A DNA stretch of 64,000 bases from Daedaleopsis sinensis (taxonomy: Eukaryota > Basidiomycota > Agaricomycetes > Polyporales > Polyporaceae). Below the pieces are notes generated by a model, which saw nothing but the letters and a program-made list of their open reading frames with translations, was not told the DNA's origin and did not search any database. Numbering within the stretch: position 1 is the first letter of the stretch; each line of letters opens with the position of its first letter. Below, piece by piece: positions 22,986 to 34,872 of this stretch. A program made the translations under genes and the position numbers. The stretch is taken from NCBI GenBank assembly GCA_033807695.1, contig CM066301.1, positions 4,216,001-4,280,000 of the forward strand, written 5' to 3'.

Positions 22986-24594
22986 TTGCTTACTATCCCA
23001 TATCCCATAAATTGCTTATCAAAGCATCTGAGCAAAGTGTCCGGGGTCGGGGTGCCAAAAGTCACGTGTAAGGGACTGCACTTTACTCCAAACAGACCTG
23101 AACACATTCGTGTCCAGGAATATATACATATCGGTCAGCTGCCATCCTCTCGTGCGCCGTACATCAAGGAATTGTGTTTCAGCATTTCTGGTCACACGTT
23201 CTCACCACTCCCCGACCTCAGCACTGACGCTAGGCTATCGGAGATGGAGACCTTCGTAGACTTGCTACGGAGATGCACTGCTCTCCGTCGGCTCTGTCTC
23301 AACGAACGGTCACCCACAGAGGTTTCCCCCGAGCTCGTCCATAAGGCAGTCGCCGAGCTTCCTATGCTCCAAGAGCTACGTCTACGCTATAGGAGGGGCG
23401 ACATCATCAGAGACATCTGCGCTGAGATGGCAGGGCGGCCACTCCGGAAGCTCCGCTTGCTCGGTGTGGTATCCTCGCCGAAGTCCTTGCTTTGCCTAGG
23501 TCCCACAACCAGCAACACCCTGCGCGAACTCGAACTTCCGATGCACGTGCACGAGCTCGCCCTCGAAGGCGTTGTTTTCCCCCACGTGAAAAAGCTCTCC
23601 GCGACGGTGTCGCACGCCTACGATGTCTGTCCCTCCATGGATGTCCGCACGTTCGCGTGCACCTTCCCCGCCCTCACCCACCTCGTCCTGCGCGACACCC
23701 ATGGGGGCGGACGCTGGATGGATCACGCAACCAAAATGTTTACGCACCCACATAGCCCGTTTCCACGCGAACCCTGGCCTCTGGGGCTTAAGTACGTCTA
23801 CGCGGACGACCCGCTCGCGATCTACACGACGCGTCTCTTCCGTCACACGCCGCACATATCCATCCGGTGGTGGACGCCGTACTTTTGGAGGACCGGGCGC
23901 ACGCTGCCGACCGAGATACTGCGCGCCATCGTCGCTGTCGCACGCCCCACGGCGCTGGAGATTCGCCACGACAACCAGCAGTCGCTCGTGGGGATGGATC
24001 TGGGGGGGTTCGACCGCTATGCCGGGCTAGTACTTGCAGGACACGTAGAAGGGGGAGCGCCCCTTCGAAAGCTCGCCATCCATATCCACGGTTCCGACTT
24101 TGACTGCGAGGACTTGTCGGACTCAGCGGATGCAGACATCATGGTGCGCATTTTTTTCTTCCCAGCCTACCCGCTCGATATTGATGGGCCGACTAACCGT
24201 TGGCTTGCAGGAACTTCTCGGGGCGGCCGTAGCGAAGATGTCAGTCATACATCTGCTGCTCAAGTTCACGCCATACCTGATGAACGGCTTGCTCGACTGC
24301 GATCAGCCGTACATTACCGAGCACGCGCAGCTGGCAAGACGACAGTCGGCTGTGTGGGCGGAGAGGCTCGCACGCGCGTCGCCTAACTTGCGATGGGTCG
24401 GGATGTTCGTGTACGGCGCGAGCTTGCGGTCGTGGACGATTGTACAGCCTGCAGACGCTAGAGCCAACGTAGAGATGCGTGAGCTTGTGGAGACTGAGGG
24501 TTGGAAGGTGCTGAGGGCGGAAGGTCTGTACGAGTTCATGGCCGGGTTCGAAGTTGCACCGCGGGCGGCTTGGTATGAGCGCACACCAATGTAG
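22986..24594 (+). CDS. F-box/LRR-like protein, 5' end unresolved
   Basis: Coding to 24143, a 67 bp intron (24144-24210, ending TTGCAG), then exon 24211-24594; about 515 residues. The body has irregular leucine-rich repeat-like segments (LRRLCLNER, MLQELRLRYR, LRKLRLLGV, LRELELP, LTHLVLRD), usual for fungal F-box/LRR substrate receptors of SCF ubiquitin ligases. The frame enters at CLSKHLSKVS, which looks like the end of an F-box, but the LP..L..I..L half and an ATG are missing; the first codon of the frame is a TTG. Either an upstream exon is unrecognised or the gene is 5' truncated next to the IDH1 relic. Confidence 0.6.
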
Positions 24595-24689
24595 CATGAG
24601 GATAACAGGAATACCCATCCAATATGCCAAGAGATTGTTATACTGTACAATGATTGACGGACAGTCCACACGTCGCAGCATCAAGAGTC

Positions 24690-26568
24690 CTAATCGAAGC
24701 GCATCCGAATCAAGAAGCGATGTTTGCAGGCCGGACAGCACAGGTTCGTGCTTATCTCGCGCAAAGCGCACCTGAGTACAACACATGGCGTGAGTAACTT
24801 AGCGATTTGAAAGACTACACGAGCATGCTTACTCGTAGCATAACAGATGCCCGCAGACCAGCATAACGGGGTCGACGGGGTCCATGGAGCATGACCTGCA
24901 GCGCCATATGTTCTTCCCAGTCGATACCTTTGGTTGCACGGGGACCTACGATCGTTTGAGGAATCAGAAGCACCATGCGAGACATGAAGAGACGCACCGA
25001 AGCACCGTTTGTGGCATACCGCACGCCTGGCGTGTTAAAGGGCAGACCGTCTCCTCTAGACGAGGACATACTCGACGGCGCCGCACTGGGACTAGGCGCC
25101 CTGTCAGGGATGGTCCCGACGCCGTACATCGTCGACGGTGCTGGGGAATCGTAGCCTGTGACGGCGTCGCGTTCGAAGAGCTCTCTAGCGCTCCTGAAAG
25201 AGGACACAGAGGACTGTTCGGCTCCAAAGAGCGACCCAGTACCCTGAGAAGCAAGGATGAGTACAGCGTCAGGGGAACCACAGACGACGATGACGCACGT
25301 TCACTGGTCTAGATGGAATAGGTGCCGTGATCATAGATATGCTCGATGGCGTCGACGAGCCTAGGGGCCGCTGATGGGCCGAAGGGGGAGGCGGTGGGGA
25401 CATCAAAGCCTCGGGAGGTGTAATGACCTGAGAGGGTGCGGATGCCCGGGCAGCCGCCGTACTCGGCGGGGTGCTGCGGTAACTGAAGTCCGAATACGCC
25501 ACGGACACCGGCCTTGGTGGCATGACACCCTGCAGGGCAGATGTAAGTTATGCTTGAGGATACACGGCAAGGAGAACGAACATTAGCGCTGGTAGATGGG
25601 CTAGCGGCGACTGTATTTGCGACAGCGTCCGGTATGTCCGGTCGGGGAACAGATGGCGCAGGGGTAGAAGCAGGACCACTTGCACTTGCACCAGAAGAGC
25701 TGGCTGGGACTGTTGGTACCTGTTTCCCCTTTCGATCCTTGAGAGGGGCGATAGGACAATTGGTCTTGTGCTTTTGTACTCCATACATCAGGACATCAAA
25801 CATCATCGTCAGTATAAAATACTTACTACACCCCACTCATCGTGGTCTTTGAAAGCGAGCGCACATGGGCGACATTTCGGATGCAACAGGGAATCCCAGT
25901 AGTGGTCTTCCAACTTTTGAGACGGAGGCAGGCATATCTTGCACGTGCTGCACGATGAAGCATTTGTGATGTGCTGCAGGGGCGAATTTCCGTGTCAGTG
26001 GTGCTTGGTTTGACTTTAGGAGGACGATACACTAACGTCGACAAGCTCGGCGCTGGTTTCAAACTGTGCGAGACATATAGGACACGAATGGTGAGCAGGA
26101 CTACGGCAGACATGAACCTCGGCAACAGGAACCTCTTGCCCGCATAGAGGACAGCCCGCCGAGGTCCGCACGACGCTGTGTGCAATGTGACGATGCTGAA
26201 AAGATCGTTCAGACGGAGCTGGCTCAATAGATTACCTAGCTGCATACCTCTGCCAAGACGTTTGCGTTCGCGAAAGGAACCGAACAATCTGTGCAGACGA
26301 ATGCCGCGACCGGTGTCCCGGAACTAGATGGCGTAGACGACATTGCGGTCGGCTCTGTGGCAAGGCTCCTCATGTGTCCTGTAAGATTCGCATGTTCGTG
26401 TTGATCTACATTCCTATCGAACGTCTTGCCACAGTCTGTGCAGATGCGCACGATCTGAGCAGGGAGATGTCCAGCGATTTTAGCATGTTCCGTAGCCTTG
26501 TTCTTGCTAGCGAACACCTTGAGACAGTGATTGCATCGAGCCGGCGAGGGGATGGTGTCTAAGGACAT
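24690..26568 (-). CDS. C2H2 zinc-finger protein with C-terminal RING finger
   Basis: Eight exons on the minus strand (26568-26248, 26195-26037, 25973-25832, 25778-25582, 25529-25299, 25243-24998, 24945-24833, 24771-24690) give 496 residues. The N-terminal third carries several zinc-finger-like units: CNHCLKVFASKN...H, CTDCGKTFDRN...H, CTDCSVPFAN..., CPLCGQEV, CPICLAQF...H and CRPCALAF...H. The middle is a Pro/Ser-rich linker. The C-terminus, assembled across two introns, is a C3HC4 RING: CRSC...CGHLLCYEC...CPAC. That layout suggests an E3 ubiquitin ligase with its own nucleic-acid or protein-binding fingers; the target is unknown. The start ATG at 26568 has an A at -3. The first donor of the Pro-rich region is the least certain splice. 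Confidence 0.8.
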
Positions 26569-26686
26569 TGCAAGAGGTGGTGGGTGGGGACCGTGGGGTG
26601 AGGGGGAGAGGAGAGAAAGAGGTACCGCAGCACCATGAATATTGTCGAATCTCAACGTGGTTCGGGCACGTCCGAGGACGTGAGAA

Positions 26687-27357
26687 TCACACAGGATGTG
26701 GTGGAGTTTGTACGATTACAGTAGCAGGACGACGTACGTACCTCTTAAGTGCGCATGCACAAGCGACAACATCCAGATTCCAGTCCCCGAAACTACATCT
26801 TACAAGCATATGACGCGTGACTGTCGATTTTGAGTACCAATCGAGATCTTGAGAGGCCACTGGTAAGATCGCGAGATTTTGGGTGCAATGAGTGACGCGA
26901 GGGACTTCGACGTTGGCGGTCAATGGCGAACATGTAGATGATGCATTGCTGCTCGTCGTGGACGCTTGACAAAAGCTACTGACAGTAGCATGCAGCATAT
27001 ACTTGGACGAGCATGAAACACACGCAATCATGTCCATCCTGTCCCTGCAATACATGCAACGCAAAGCGCAAAGCATATCAATCTCCGGGTCCTACAGCGA
27101 AGACCTGGAGCCGTCTTGACCAGACCATATAGTGCAGTGCCGCCGGCAGTCAGCGCGTGTCCCCCCTCTGAAGTTGGAGAGTCTAGAAGCATGTATTGGT
27201 TGAGGAAGAACATAGCGACGGAAGATAGGTGACCAAAACTGCGCAAAGGCGGAACACTGGGCGTGGAGCTCGAGGAGGATGAGGAGGAGAACTCAGAAGG
27301 AGGAGGAGGAGGCCCGACCGGGCCCGAGTTCAGCGCTTTCAGCGCTAGTGCTGACAT
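26687..27357 (-). CDS. Possible small hypothetical gene, two overlapping frames
   Basis: Two overlapping minus-strand frames, 27357-27028 (Pro/Ser-rich) and 27076-26687 (starting with Cys pairs, CMYCRD and ACVSC), might be exons of one gene sharing a divergent promoter with the RING gene at 27.5 kb. No splice model is convincing. Could equally be non-coding. Confidence 0.2.
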
Positions 27358-27496
27358 GTACGTACTGCTTACGTACGCAGTCCCTCAACAACGCGCTTCC
27401 GACTCCGATATTCACGGAGGCTGCTTTCGGCCTAACCACGACCATCCATCACGCTCCGTGTTCCTCTTGCATCCTCCTCTTTTCTAGGCTGAAATC

Positions 27497-28590
27497 ATGC
27501 CGCTATTTCGTTGCAGCATCTGCCTGGACATGATGGACAACCTATCTAAACCGATGACCACGACATGTGGCCACATTTATTGCCTTGACTGTGCAACATT
27601 CCACTTCACCACAAACCCTTCCTGTGCGGTTTGTCGCAAGAAGCAGAATCTCCAAGCGATGATCCGTCTGTACCCTGACTGGGAGGCAGACGAGACGCGT
27701 AAAGACGCGTCTTCTCCTCTCCAGGATGACACGGTCTTCTCTAGCCCCACTTCGGTCCACAGCATGGATCGGGCAGCAGAAGAGGCTATCATGGCAACCA
27801 AGCAGACCATCGCAGACCGCGTCGATACCGAGGACGCTCTGATGGTGTAAGCAATACTATACTGCGCCAAAATATTGCTCATTCTGACTCTATCCACAGG
27901 TGCAACACGTTCGTCAACTCTGTCACCGGCCGTGAGAAGGCCCTGATCAACACCGTCCGTCGTTCTCGCCATATTATGACTAATCTCCACGCTCCTGACC
28001 AGTAACGGCGACAGGACCTCCTTCGCGAGATTTCATTCCAACTCACCTTACTCACGACGGTATACCGCTTCCTATATAGGTCTCTTCCTCCCGTTAACGT
28101 TTGAGTATGGCAGAAAATCAAAGACGATCACGCCCGGCTCGAGAAGCTCACGAAGAGCGCGAAGTCCGCCCGCTCCAGCGAGAAGCGGCTCAGTGCCCAG
28201 CTCGAGCAACAGCGTTCGACTACGGACGCCCTTGAGAAGGCAAACGCACGGCTGTCCGCGCAGGTGGAGAGTCTGCAGGAACAGGTCGCGGCCCTCGAGC
28301 ACCAATGTCGCGTGTCGGCTCAAGATAGTCAACGTCAGCGCGTCCGAGCCGGGAACCTCGAAGGACGGCTAGAGGGTGTCGTCAGCGAGCTGGAAACCTG
28401 GAAGCAGCAAGCACTCAGGGCGAAGAAGAAGGTATGCTTGTGGCCGAGCACTTTCGAGTATCCTCGGTCTAACATTGTACTCCCTCAGTATCTCGCTTTG
28501 AAGAGCAAGGTGGAAGATGCGAAGCGGGCTGCGCTTGATGCCGATCGTGGCCGCGTGCGCGACAAGTCGGACGACTTGGTCGTGGTTTGA
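27497..28590 (+). CDS. RING-finger/coiled-coil protein, probable E3 ubiquitin ligase
   Basis: Starts at ATG 27497. The first 50 residues are a C3HC4 RING: CSICLDMM, CGHIYCLDC, CAVC. Exon 1 ends at 27846, exon 2 runs 27900 to about 28001, a coiled-coil exon runs about 28091-28431, and a last exon 28489-28590 follows a 57 bp intron. The coil (LEKLTKSAK..., LSAQLEQQ, ALEKANARLSAQVESLQEQVAALE) has leucines in heptad spacing and should dimerise. The junction between exon 2 and the coil exon is unresolved: the obvious donor at 28002 does not match the phase of the coil frame. RING plus coiled coil is a common E3 layout; the substrate is unknown. Confidence 0.75.
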
Positions 28591-28931
28591 TCACACTTTT
28601 ATTCACTGACGACGGACGACGAGAGGACGTCATTCTTAGGTTGTACGCATACCCCTTCTCCGGTCACACTCTACATACCACACAGGCTTGACGCCACCTC
28701 ATCGCTATGTACCAACACACCTCGCTTCTGTCACGCTTTCAGCTATCTGTCGAAGAATGTCAAGCTCTCACCTCGCAGAGCACCACCGACCCTCGCAGTT
28801 GGTTCAATAGAACATGTATACTGCAAGTGATCTTGGAGCTGGTATTCACATCTACCGAGGTACATTATCTACAATCAAGAACGAACTTTACAACCATTGG
28901 AGTAAGAAGCCCGAAGGCATTCAGAGCGAGA
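28591..28931. other. Convergent 3' intergenic region
   Basis: 341 bp between the RING/coiled-coil gene and an LRR gene on the other strand; nothing else seen. Confidence 0.5.
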
Positions 28932-30599
28932 TTACACAACATCGACCAGGACTTCGCGCGCGCACCGTGCCAAAGCCTGCTTAACGGCCTGGACAAGCGG
29001 CCTGCCAGCGAGGTGCGGATGCGCCGCGTTGCACACACTCGGCAGGACCGCCCTGTACCGCTCCAGCACGAGCTCCCGGAGCTGCACGCCCCCGCTCGCG
29101 TGCCGCACCCTCAGGCTGTCATCCAGCGCGTCCACGAACACCCACGAGTCGAACAGCAGCCCGCGCAGCTGGACGGACTCGAGCCGCGGGCAGCACGTCG
29201 CGCTGTTCGTCAGCGCGCGCGCAAAGGACTCGGGCGGGGCGGACGCGCCGGTGTCGACGATCCGGAGCGTGCGCAGCGCCCGGAGCCCGGAGAGCACTGT
29301 GCTCCAGTCCACCACATTGCCAGACGCAGAGCCGCGCGAGTTGAGGGCGCCGGATGCGGTCAGCGAGGCAGGCTGCTTGCGCACGCTCGAGGACCGTGCG
29401 AGGCCGCTGCCGGGTCCACCGCCGAGGCTGAAGTCGCCCTCGATAGTGAGTGTGGAGATGAGGTGTGGCTGGAGCCGTGCGCCGATGCCCCCGCTGAGAG
29501 AACCGAGGGCGTCCGCGTAGGCCCGTGCGCGGATCGCGGGGTCGTGCAGGTCCGCCGAAGCAGAGAGGGAGACCAGGTGGTGCTGCTGGTTCGCCCGAGT
29601 CGGCGTGGCCTCGAGCGTGATCTGGCCGGTGTTGACAGTGAGGGTGACTTCGAGCGAGTGTGGCTGGGGCGGGAGGAAGCCGAGCGGCTGGTGGGTCGAC
29701 TGCGGGAGCATGCTGCCGAAGGATGGGACGGGCACACCAGCGCCGGACGCGAGAGCTGGCAAGGAGCGGGCGTGGACGGTGACGCTGGTGACGCTGGGGA
29801 GGAAGATGTGGGAGAGCAGGCGGGCGGTGTGCTCGGCCGGGCCGCCGAGCTTCAGGGTGGTGAGCTTCGGGAGGATGACGGTCGGCGGCGGCGGAGTTTG
29901 GTTCGAGAGAGACAGGCCTTCCATGTAGCGATGTATGGTGAGGTGCTTGAGCTGACGACACATGGACAGGCCGTGCAGGAAATCGACGAAGCTGATCCCC
30001 GGACGGTTTGCGGGGTAGTTGAGTAGCGATAGTTCCTTGAGCTTGAGAAAAACCGGGTTGGTCCACGGCACATAAATCCCGTCGAGCACCAAGGCCTCTA
30101 ACCTCGGGAACTTCTTCCCAGGAAGATTAATCTCCTGGACGTGCAAAGGGCCTGGCTGTCTGTGCATCTCCGAGTAGCTGACATGGAGGGAAAGCTTCGT
30201 GAGAAGAGGCAGCTCTTGGGAGAGAATTCCGTTGGGGCCTGAGATATCGACAGAAGGGAGACAGTGAATAGGGATAGCGCCGATATGTAGAGTTGTGATG
30301 TGATGCGAGTGGCGAAGCAAGTCGTTGACCTCGGAAAAGGTTATGCGGCTACCTGCATTGATGGGGCCACACTTGACATCGAGAGTTGCGATGATTGGGA
30401 ATATAACGGGCATGGTAGCTATGCAGACTAGTATGGTCAACGAGCTGAGCGAAGAGCAGTCTGGCTGGGAACACCGTACCTTTTCCTTGTACGGAGGGGG
30501 CCGACTCGGTGAACGGAACGAGCCTGACTTCCAGGGCCATTTATATGGGGCGGTAAAAGCCACAATCCACACAGCTGGTGTCCATGATATGGAGCACAA
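28932..30599 (-). CDS. F-box/LRR-like protein lacking a visible F-box
   Basis: A long minus-strand frame. The first in-frame ATG is at 30413 (MPVIFPIIATLD), about 493 residues, and the frame is open further upstream from a TTG or other codon. Leucine-rich segments recur (LPLLTKLSLHVS, FPRLEALVLDG, FLKLKELSLLN, CRQLKHLTIHRY, LPKLTTLKLGG, LRALRTLRIVD, CPRLESVQLRG), as in fungal F-box/LRR proteins, with a Gly/Ser-rich insertion near the middle. The MPVIF entry resembles the point just after the F-box in such proteins, so an upstream exon may be missing or lost. Confidence 0.65.
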   Translation of the reverse strand: MCSISWTPAVWIVAFTAPYKWPWKSGSFRSPSRPPPYKEKVRCSQPDCSSLSSLTILVCIATMPVIFPIIATLDVKCGPINAGSRITFSEVNDLLRHSHHITTLHIGAIPIHCLPSVDISGPNGILSQELPLLTKLSLHVSYSEMHRQPGPLHVQEINLPGKKFPRLEALVLDGIYVPWTNPVFLKLKELSLLNYPANRPGISFVDFLHGLSMCRQLKHLTIHRYMEGLSLSNQTPPPPTVILPKLTTLKLGGPAEHTARLLSHIFLPSVTSVTVHARSLPALASGAGVPVPSFGSMLPQSTHQPLGFLPPQPHSLEVTLTVNTGQITLEATPTRANQQHHLVSLSASADLHDPAIRARAYADALGSLSGGIGARLQPHLISTLTIEGDFSLGGGPGSGLARSSSVRKQPASLTASGALNSRGSASGNVVDWSTVLSGLRALRTLRIVDTGASAPPESFARALTNSATCCPRLESVQLRGLLFDSWVFVDALDDSLRVRHASGGVQLRELVLERYRAVLPSVCNAAHPHLAGRPLVQAVKQALARCAREVLVDVV

Positions 30600-31237
30600 T
30601 TATGAGTGGCCGGCCATGTGAAAGCAACCCTGTGAACAAAGAGCCTTCTCGTGTGGCGGACATGAAAGCGACTCGGCCATAGCGCCATCATGATGCGTCA
30701 CAAACGCTTTCGTCGCGAGACGTGGCTCACCATTGTGGTCAAAGCCAGTGGCGTGGATAGAATGCATAACTTGAGCGCGCTATTCTCCGATAGTACCTAG
30801 GAAAACATTGAGACAGAAGACCAATAGCCTTCTAGTATCCCCATGCTATCCTGATAATATCTTGGGCAACTTAGATATTGCTCGGTCGACTATCCAACTT
30901 GCTGAGTGCGAGGCTTGCACTAATATGGTGCATTGAGTAGCATATGTCTGGTATAAACAAAATGAAGGATGAGGATACAATTCTTTGACTACAGGTAGAG
31001 TCAATGTCTTCTAGCGATACAAGTCGTAGCACGTACAGTTCTTCGAGTGATGTTCACAGTCCGATCGTCGAAATTCATCGATGCTCGTTTCTCGAGGGTC
31101 TAACATGTATGAGACCTGCCGAGACGTAGTCCATGGGGCATCAAAGGAAAGGGGTCAGGATCATTCGCGTGAAGTACCCTTGAGATGGTGTATCAATGAG
31201 TCGAGTTCAAGGAATATTTAGACCAGAGATGTCGCAC
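30600..31237. other. AT-rich intergenic region
   Basis: No gene, RNA or repeat recognised. Confidence 0.5.
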
Positions 31238-33698
31238 CTAGACAGGACATTCGTCTTGCTTAGCATTGTGGCAATGAAGCAAGGTCGACGCGAAGAGATC
31301 CAGGACACCAGTATGAGTCTCTACAGGCTCTGACAAGGTCTGCCGCAGGGGAACCTTGGGAGGGGCTGCCACCCTCTTGAAGGAGTCGCTGGTGGCGCGC
31401 CTCTGCGGTACGTGTCCCTTTGCAAACTGAAGGGACTCGATGTTGTCCATGATCTCTTTCGTCGTTCTTCCCGTTGCATCAGCGCACTGGGAGACCCCTT
31501 TGGAGCACTGCGCATCGAGAACGCGTACTTTGCGCTTGACAGCAGTCCAGGAATCGGCGATTGAGACCGATGTGTCGAGGAAGTCGAGCAGCGCCTCGAA
31601 TGACTTGAAGAAATCGTTGATGACCGCGAAGTACTCGATTGGGTTCTCTGGTGGCTCTATACCCGCAGCGAATTTGGGGATAATGACCTTGTCCAAGGTA
31701 GAGCAGAAGAGGTCAAGGACTTGGCGGAGCTGCGGTGAAGGTCCATCGGAGACGGATGTAGCGCCGGGGAGATGGGTGTGCAGGGCGCGGATGATGATCA
31801 CGGCGATCGTACAGATACTGAGAACTGTGCGGTCGTCGTTACTGAAATCGGTGCCAGCTACCTCTCCACAATAGGTGATCACCTCCTCGACATCTAAGAC
31901 GGCGTCAAATGGTGCTACAGCGTTGAGAGTAGTCAAACTACTCACCTTGATGAGTAACAGCGCTCGGAGGTGGAACTTCGCCGGTCAGAGTGACGAGCAA
32001 CCCGTAGATCAGCTTGCGATTCTCCGCTGGTTGTTTGGAGGGACAATGCCTGCGGCACGTCAGCAACGCTGTGAAAATCCGGTCGCAGCGCCCTTCCAAG
32101 AGCGATATGTGATCGGGAACTTCGACGACGAGTCGGTGGAGCATCTGGAGCAGCTGCCACTGCTGTTCCTCGTTGAATCGCTGGGCAGGCGTTCCGTCTT
32201 CACGAGTCGCATCTCCCAATAGATCGAGGAGGATGTCGAGCAGAGTGAGTAGGGTTTCGCGGTCGAGGCTGTGCGTCCAGAAGGGGAGATCGAAGACGAC
32301 GGCGTCTGCTCGACGGACGAGGAGCTTCCGGACGCACGCGAGAGCGTCGCAGGACTTGAGCGTCCGCAGACATGGCCGCACGACATTCTGCAAAGTCTCC
32401 AGGTCCATCTTGACGCTGTCGAGCTCGTCTAGCATGGTGACATCGTAGCTGGAGTGGCACGCGAGAAGCTTTGCCTCCTCTCGAGCTTTCCAGCTCCAGT
32501 GCACCCGCTTTCCACCATGCTCGCTGAGCCAACTCAGAACGCGCCGGACGTTGGGCTGTGCGTTCAGGAGTACCTGGCTTCCGGAGATGGAGACCGTCTT
32601 GAGCTCCTCTTCGCATTCGGTGGACCCGGCCCGGCGAGTGCCCGTGAGCCATATCAGGATTGAGTGCACTAGTCGCATCATCCACCGGATGGCGGCGAGA
32701 ACAAGCTGAGTCCCGAAGTACAGCGCGAAGGCTTGTGGAGAGCGATACGAGCAGTCCTCGCTGAACACCGGGAGGATCGATGTAGCCACGGAGAAGGTTA
32801 AGAGGGCGGCAAGCAAGGTCATAGCAACGATGCCGACGCCGCGATGGAATGCCCAGAGCAGCTCGGCGATGCCGGTGAGGAAGAACACGAGTGCGACCTG
32901 CAAAATGACGGGGAGCACTGTCATGATCGTCTTGACCCGCCACTTGCGCAACGCGTTGTGACGATGCTGTCGGGTGTGCGCGTGCTTCCTGGAGACGCGG
33001 GAGCGACAGATAGTCATGATCCCCGCAGCGTACTCCCCGAGCCACTGCTTGACGAGCAGGCCGATGAAGGCAACGGAGAGACCGCATATCAGGCTAGTGA
33101 TCCAAAGGGCGTTCACCCTCGAGGCCAGGTGTGCGGGCACGAAGCTTGTGTCCAGATTAGGAGCGATAGGGGACTCCTCGACCGTGGTGTTGCGTAGCTC
33201 CGCCACAATCAACTCGAGTACAGCCGTGATGCGCTCCGTAGGCTCGGGATGAAGTGATTTGCAGGACTCTACAAGGAACGCGGTGACCACGGCTGAGAAC
33301 AAACCAGCCTACGGTGCACCTTTCGTTAATGCAATGTCAGCTTGCACGACGAGTATCACTCACGAATACGAGCAGCGTATCAATCTCCTCTTTCCACCTG
33401 GTCACATTCGCCGCATCATAATGGATCATCTCCTTTGCGCAATTGGACCACGCCTTTTCTGTTGCACGTTCCGGATCACGGCTTTCAGACGGGGAAAACA
33501 ATTCGGGAAACATCTGCCAGAGATAAATTCATCGATCTATGTTCACGCCTCATACTTGACGATATACTCTTGTTTACTCACCTTGATAAGATCCTGTCGA
33601 GTAGTAATATTAGAGGGGCTTTCAGAGAAGATGGGCTCGGCGACGCCGTCCTCGCTATGGCGCCTGCGCAGAGATGACGGGCAGGTTCTAAGAGACAT
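31238..33698 (-). CDS. DUF6535 membrane protein
   Basis: Four exons (33698-33582, 33513-33364, 33308-31946, 31893-31238) give 761 residues. The DUF6535 core is clear: AWSNCAKEMIHYD, FSAVVTAFLVESCKSL and RVNALWITSLICGLSVAFIGLLVKQWL, with transmembrane helices at the first and last of these and two more hydrophobic helices (VILQVALVFFLTGIAELLW, VAMTLLAALLTFSVATSI). The remainder is a long helical, probably cytosolic part. Families of this type are expanded in Agaricomycetes; their function is not known. The start ATG at 33698 is the first in a frame without other exons; the intron joining the last exon (52 bp) restores D-V-E-E in frame. Confidence 0.85.
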
Positions 33699-34872
33699 AG
33701 TTCTTTTACGGTGCTTCAGTCCATTGTCCTACGAACGTTGATGAGCTGGCGCGTAAGTGCAGAGCCGGGATATCACTCACGACAACACGTAAATCAACAT
33801 CAAACTCGGTTGCACGAGGACTGGGACTTCTCGTTGGTTGTCGGTTGGTGATGAAGCACTGTCTAGTATGCGTGTCAAAGTCCAAAGGTGACGGCGGAAT
33901 ACGCTGGTGAAGCATAAGTGCACACTCTCCTTGTCAGGATCGCAGGGTACGCACTTTTATCGAGAACTCCGCCCCGATGACCGCCTCCTCTTCAATGGGT
34001 GCTGGAATATCTGTCTGCTTGACGTGTGCACGAGACATCTTGGAATAAATTTTGCGAGCCGGCGCGTGAAAGTGAATGGGGCAAGGAGTGTGATGCGGTC
34101 GACGCGTTAGGTGCTGAAGAGATGATGAGCCCACTGGGATCGGCGCAGGTGATGATATACACCAAAACGAGCGCCAGCAGTGCGGCATCGTAGGCATTGT
34201 TCGACTGCTGCTCCAGGCGACAGACGTGAGAGGTGAGCTCGCTTCACAGATTATGCCCTCTTCGACACCTCTCAGACGTACCTCGTAACTGCCATATCCC
34301 GATGGCTAGTGTGAGTTTACGACCTGTACACTTGTTCCCCATGACAGTACTGCGGCTGATCATCGTAGCGATGCCTGAGCACGTTGTTCCGCCTGCCGAA
34401 TTCGATATAAGGATGTCCCGATTTGGGAATTTCTAGTGGGTGCGTGTAGGTCCCTGGTTACCCTGCCATTGTCTGCATGTCACGAGAAACAAGGTCCACT
34501 TCGAGAGGAGGGCCGACATGGGGATATCCTCTTTATTGTTACGCCGCACGTAACTACATGACTGTGAAAGGTCGGTTAGCTTCCCTTCATTATAACCGCT
34601 GCCGCCCGTCACGGGCTTTGGCGCGCACTTGGCCGCAGGCAGAACCTCACTTACCATACGAATTCCCCGTTCTACCAGTCGCTAGTCGCTGTTCGCCCGT
34701 TCTGCCGCGCTCTGTCCTGTACCTGATGAACTTGGCGAAGAAGGACGTGTGCAATTCAACCATAATCTCATCGCGCCCGCTCATGATCACCCGCGCGGGG
34801 GTCTCGGAGGAGTTACTGCGATACACGTAAACGTCAGAGCCACGTCCGTAAGAGAGAGTATAAGAAGCGGGC
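33699..34872. other. 1.2 kb without a recognised gene
   Basis: The last 230 bp (34647-34880, minus strand) carry a frame that looks like the true C-terminus of the F-box gene next door (see findings). The rest shows only short frames. Confidence 0.45.

Noticed and set aside
28707..30026. A 439-codon plus-strand frame
   Set aside because: It is the antisense shadow of the minus-strand LRR gene, with Arg/Ala-rich composition typical of GC-rich opposite frames.
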